Positions 5,719 through 8,042 of a stretch of 8,042 bases of DNA are shown here, piece by piece. Origin of the DNA: Candidatus Hermodarchaeota archaeon. Its GTDB lineage: Archaea; Asgardarchaeota; Hermodarchaeia; Hermodarchaeales; Hermodarchaeaceae. The notes under the pieces were generated by a model that saw only the letters and a program-made list of their open reading frames with translations, was not told the origin of the DNA and searched no databases. The stretch is from the NCBI GenBank assembly GCA_016840185.1, contig JAEOSV010000197.1:1-8042 (forward strand). Direction: 5' to 3'. The translations under genes and the position numbers were made by a program. How positions within the stretch are numbered: position 1 is the first letter of the stretch; every line of letters starts with the position of its first letter.

Positions 5719-7740
5719 TTACTGTGAGGTTGGATTGAAGAGAGATTCAAGGAGTGCAGGTGAACACATCCACTCCTGACCGACGGTTTTGAAGAGGGCA
5801 AGAGGGAGTTCATGAATTTGGGCAAGTTGCTTAACTGCAATTTGAGGTATAGATTCGACAACCTCGTAAAAACCGGTGACTTCGTGAAAGGCAGCTGTGA
5901 ATGGTACGAGTCCACCTCTGGGAAGATTGACGGTTAATAGAATTGAAGACGAACCTTTGGGTGCCAACGAGGTGAGGTGCCACGCTTGGAACGCTGGCAA
6001 TAACCGAATTCCAGCCAGTAGTTGGTTCATTATGTCTGGTGAAGAGTTGTTTACCATGGTGATGAAGCCTTCGGGCAAGGGAGGATTCGAGAAACGCAGA
6101 TAGGGTGTAATGACTTCGGGGATTAACCGGTTGTGATGATTCGTTACGGTGGTCACGGATGTTTGTGCGTTTTTAGCTAATTGGCGTTGACTGATTCGCA
6201 TGTCGGTTTGTAGAATTAAGAGTATTCTAAGCGCTTCTCGAGTGAGTTTGATTGGAGATTTCTCATAATGCAAAGACGTGCAGATACTGGTTTCTGAGCC
6301 TTCGGGTCGAAGGGAGCTGCTGGATAGGATTTTCCATTCAACTGGAAGAAATTCGTCCCAATATGTGAAATCTAATCCCCATTCGTACTGGTTAATTTGG
6401 AATAATTGAGCCGATAAACCTGTTGTTTTCCTCCAATGATCTAAATGGTGCATAAAATCTACGATTGCCCTTTCAGGAAGGGCAAGAATCGCATATAGAA
6501 TAGCATTAGTCAGTGAATGAGGGGAATGTAGACGGAAGCAGTAGGGGAAGGATTGGAGATGTTGACTTAGAGCAAAGAGTTTGGAATACCCCGTTTTTGT
6601 GTCGTTCAACGAGTGAGCTTGAAGAAGAAGTGGTGTCAGTCCAATCTTCGCATAATTAATTTCGCCAGGAATTTTAATCCCATACTGTTCTTGCAAAGTC
6701 ATGAGATTCCGATTGACAGTTCCTCGGGCAAGTTGAGTCGATTTTGCGATTTGTCGTTCACTGGCCATCGGATTCTTTGCTAGATTGAAGAGGATTTTTC
6801 GTTGTGGTTTCGAAATTGAAGCTGTTGGTAGTGAATCGGTAAGTTCTTGCTGTGAAATAATCGTGAATGATCCCGTGGGTACTTGGGAAACGTGTGTATC
6901 AATCCGTTTCAGGCGTTTGTAAAGGGTTGGGAGCCTTTTCTTCCTAATTAATACTGGTGTAATGGCAGATGCGTTTTCAATCCATTCACGTTGTTCTGGT
7001 GTCGGTTGGGTGCCATTCCATCTGATTTGATTCCACAATGGTCGTTCGTCAGGTTTGAGAAGTTCATTCACTAAAATATTGGAAAACTCCTGCACATCCC
7101 TCGCGTTCAGAAAACTCGGCGGAAGAAAAACCCGCACGGCATCCCTCAGTACAAGACTCTTACTTACAGTCGGAAGAAATAGAAATGGAGGATGCACGTT
7201 CACAATGCCGATATCAGGGTGATAGTTGGTCCCCCACCATTCATGTTCGGTGACAAAGAATGAGGTGAGGCTTGGATTCTTTTTTTTGCTTCGTCTGACT
7301 TTAAACAGGGTTTGAAGAACATGAAGACCTTCTTGGAAATGTTGAGTGAGATTCCGGAGCTCGTACTGCCAAAATGCCGTGGGATCGAATGTTTCGCGAA
7401 TTAGCTTCTTGGTGTGCGATAATAGCTTATCTGGTAGAGGTTTGTGAAGGAGAACATCAGGATTTTGAAAAAAGTTGAATTCGTGCAGCAATGAAATGAG
7501 CTGGGTTGGGTTTGGGTTCATCTCACTGATTGCTCGTGCGATGAGACATGCACTATAACGAGCGCTCGCTCTTTGTTGCCCGAGAGCGTCAGGAATTTCG
7601 AGCGGACGTTTGAGTAATTCCTCGAGGATACGAGGATCTCCTTGGAAGGTGTCTGGAGCGACTGCTGAGACCCACAACATGGTATTTGTGGGCTGAATGG
7701 AATTCTTAAACCACGTTCGAAGCATTGTCTCAGGAGTCAT
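5719..7740 (-). CDS. Large protein with two winged-helix (Lrp/MarR-like) modules, putative transcriptional regulator
   Basis: 673 residues with no transmembrane segment or signal peptide. Two winged-helix DNA-binding regions are visible: about 309-360 and about 498-548. Their recognition regions share one pattern, S-x-R-Q-[I/L]-A-K-x-x-Q-x4-T-V, at 327-342 and 517-532, so they look like an internal duplication. Each is followed by roughly 100 residues of alternating strand/helix character, somewhat like the ligand-sensing half of Lrp/AsnC proteins, giving two [HTH + sensor-like] units. The N-terminal 300 residues match no family I recognise; they are rich in aromatic and Pro residues (EHEWWG at 165-170, VHPPFLFLP at 182-190) and hold no HExxH or nucleotide-binding motif. 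Sequence-specific DNA binding is inferred; the target and ligand are unknown. The ATG at 7740 has no clear Shine-Dalgarno; a second Met at residue 6 is possible. A palindrome 14 bases upstream of the ATG could be an autoregulatory site. The gene converges on topVIA. Confidence 0.8.
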   Translation of the reverse strand: MTPETMLRTWFKNSIQPTNTMLWVSAVAPDTFQGDPRILEELLKRPLEIPDALGQQRASARYSACLIARAISEMNPNPTQLISLLHEFNFFQNPDVLLHKPLPDKLLSHTKKLIRETFDPTAFWQYELRNLTQHFQEGLHVLQTLFKVRRSKKKNPSLTSFFVTEHEWWGTNYHPDIGIVNVHPPFLFLPTVSKSLVLRDAVRVFLPPSFLNARDVQEFSNILVNELLKPDERPLWNQIRWNGTQPTPEQREWIENASAITPVLIRKKRLPTLYKRLKRIDTHVSQVPTGSFTIISQQELTDSLPTASISKPQRKILFNLAKNPMASERQIAKSTQLARGTVNRNLMTLQEQYGIKIPGEINYAKIGLTPLLLQAHSLNDTKTGYSKLFALSQHLQSFPYCFRLHSPHSLTNAILYAILALPERAIVDFMHHLDHWRKTTGLSAQLFQINQYEWGLDFTYWDEFLPVEWKILSSSSLRPEGSETSICTSLHYEKSPIKLTREALRILLILQTDMRISQRQLAKNAQTSVTTVTNHHNRLIPEVITPYLRFSNPPLPEGFITMVNNSSPDIMNQLLAGIRLLPAFQAWHLTSLAPKGSSSILLTVNLPRGGLVPFTAAFHEVTGFYEVVESIPQIAVKQLAQIHELPLALFKTVGQEWMCSPALLESLFNPTSQ

Positions 7741-7754
7741 GGAGAAGTCACTTA

Positions 7755-7765
7755 ATGATTATCAT
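7755..7765. promoter_or_regulatory. ATGAT-T-ATCAT palindrome upstream of the winged-helix gene
   Basis: A perfect 11-base palindrome (5-bp arms, 1-base centre) lies 14-25 bases before the - strand ATG at 7740. This places it in the core promoter/start-site zone of the regulator gene. AT-rich palindromes here often bind autoregulating winged-helix proteins, but the short length means chance cannot be excluded. Confidence 0.3.
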
Positions 7766-7780
7766 GACATCAAACTGGGT

Positions 7781-7829
7781 AAAAAGGAAAGGGGTGGGGC
7801 GAAACATCTCTCTGGAGTTGCCCAGAGAG
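7781..7829 (-). terminator. Hairpin plus T-tract, candidate terminator of the right-edge gene
   Basis: Arms CTCTCTGG (7808-7815) and CCAGAGAG (7822-7829) are exact reverse complements with a 6-base loop. Read on the - strand, the hairpin begins 28 bases after the stop codon of the right-edge gene and is followed, about 18 bases on, by CTTTCCTTTTT (7781-7791). Stem plus a pyrimidine/T-rich tract just past a stop fits transcription termination. It would separate that gene from the downstream winged-helix gene. Confidence 0.5.
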
Positions 7830-7857
7830 CTCAATCGCCCTTTGATAAATGGTGCAT

Positions 7858-8042
7858 TTAGTCGATGTCGACTTCAATGCGTCGAAGTAGAAGGAGAATC
7901 TTTCTTTCAACGGTGTTGATGTTGGGGATATTGTCAAGCATTATGGCCACCTTGCGACCAGGGATTGTGATAGTCAGGCGTCCTGACCGTAAGAGCAGAA
8001 ACTCGAAAAGATCCCGAATCTCTTTGTGAACCATAACGCTTG
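7858..8042 (-). CDS. Hypothetical protein, C-terminal end or complete 58-codon small gene at the window edge
   Basis: On the - strand an open frame enters from the right edge and ends at a TAA at 7860-7858. It encodes about 61 visible residues. An ATG at 8034-8032 would give a complete protein of 58 residues beginning MVHKEIRDLFEF; only 8 bases are visible before it, so a Shine-Dalgarno cannot be judged and the gene may instead continue beyond the window. The peptide alternates hydrophobic and charged residues (FEFLLLRSGRLTITIPG, then VERKILLLLRRIEVDID), compatible with a small folded alpha/beta domain. It is not a membrane helix, because the Leu run is broken by Arg pairs. I recognise no family. 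Support is the protein-like composition and the terminator-like hairpin just past its stop. It points the same way as the winged-helix gene but is probably not cotranscribed with it. Confidence 0.5.
   Translation of the reverse strand, partial: SVMVHKEIRDLFEFLLLRSGRLTITIPGRKVAIMLDNIPNINTVERKILLLLRRIEVDID

Noticed and set aside
5607..5915. 102-codon - strand frame spanning the topVIA and winged-helix gene ends
   Set aside because: It overlaps both real genes in another frame, with low-complexity Ser/Leu-rich translation and no start signal.
7191..7248. Metalloprotease-like look of EHEWWG and HPDIGIVNVHPP in the winged-helix protein
   Set aside because: There is no HExxH or other complete zinc-binding motif, so no enzymatic function is claimed.
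7725..7919. 64-codon + strand frame over the winged-helix gene promoter
   Set aside because: It covers the promoter palindrome and hairpin, has no Shine-Dalgarno, and its translation is not protein-like.
7973..7987. GTCAGG-CGT-CCTGAC inverted repeat
   Set aside because: It lies inside the right-edge coding frame, has only 6-bp arms and no T-tract, so it is explained by codons or chance.
1..8042. CRISPR array, insertion sequence or integrase
   Set aside because: No regularly spaced repeats, transposase motifs or terminal inverted repeats were seen in the window.

Overview
The window reads as a stretch of an archaeal chromosome, most likely from an Asgard archaeon. Three things point there: a Ras/Rab-type small GTPase at the left edge, a two-gene topoisomerase VI operon (archaeal gene order, but with sequence features recalled from eukaryotic Top6/Spo11 proteins), and archaeal-style spacing with Shine-Dalgarno sites and TATA-like boxes. 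Lineage assignment is inference. The genus cannot be named from this sequence alone. No rRNA, tRNA, insertion sequence or CRISPR array is visible.

Layout, left to right: (1) a small GTPase, + strand, lacking only its first few codons because the window starts inside it; (2) a short NfeD-like membrane protein, - strand, whose stop overlaps the GTPase stop tail-to-tail; (3) a divergent promoter region of about 136 bases with a perfect 8-bp dyad; (4) an M20-family metallopeptidase/deacylase, + strand; (5) a 236-base leader with TATA-like and dyad elements; (6) topVIB and topVIA, + strand, joined by an ATGA overlap with a strong internal Shine-Dalgarno; (7) a 673-residue protein, - strand, with two widely spaced winged-helix modules, converging on topVIA; (8) a hairpin plus T-tract terminator candidate, and the end of a further - strand gene (or a complete 58-codon small gene) running to the right edge.

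TopVIA and TopVIB together would form an A2B2 type IIB topoisomerase that passes one DNA duplex through another using ATP. All the catalytic residues looked for are present. The points of most interest are the roughly 70-residue insert inside the TopVIB ATPase domain and the Spo11/plant-Top6A-like sequence of TopVIA. Together these suggest an archaeal enzyme close to the eukaryotic branch. The other genes have no evident pathway link to the topoisomerase. The tandem winged-helix protein next door is probably a DNA-binding regulator whose target is unknown.
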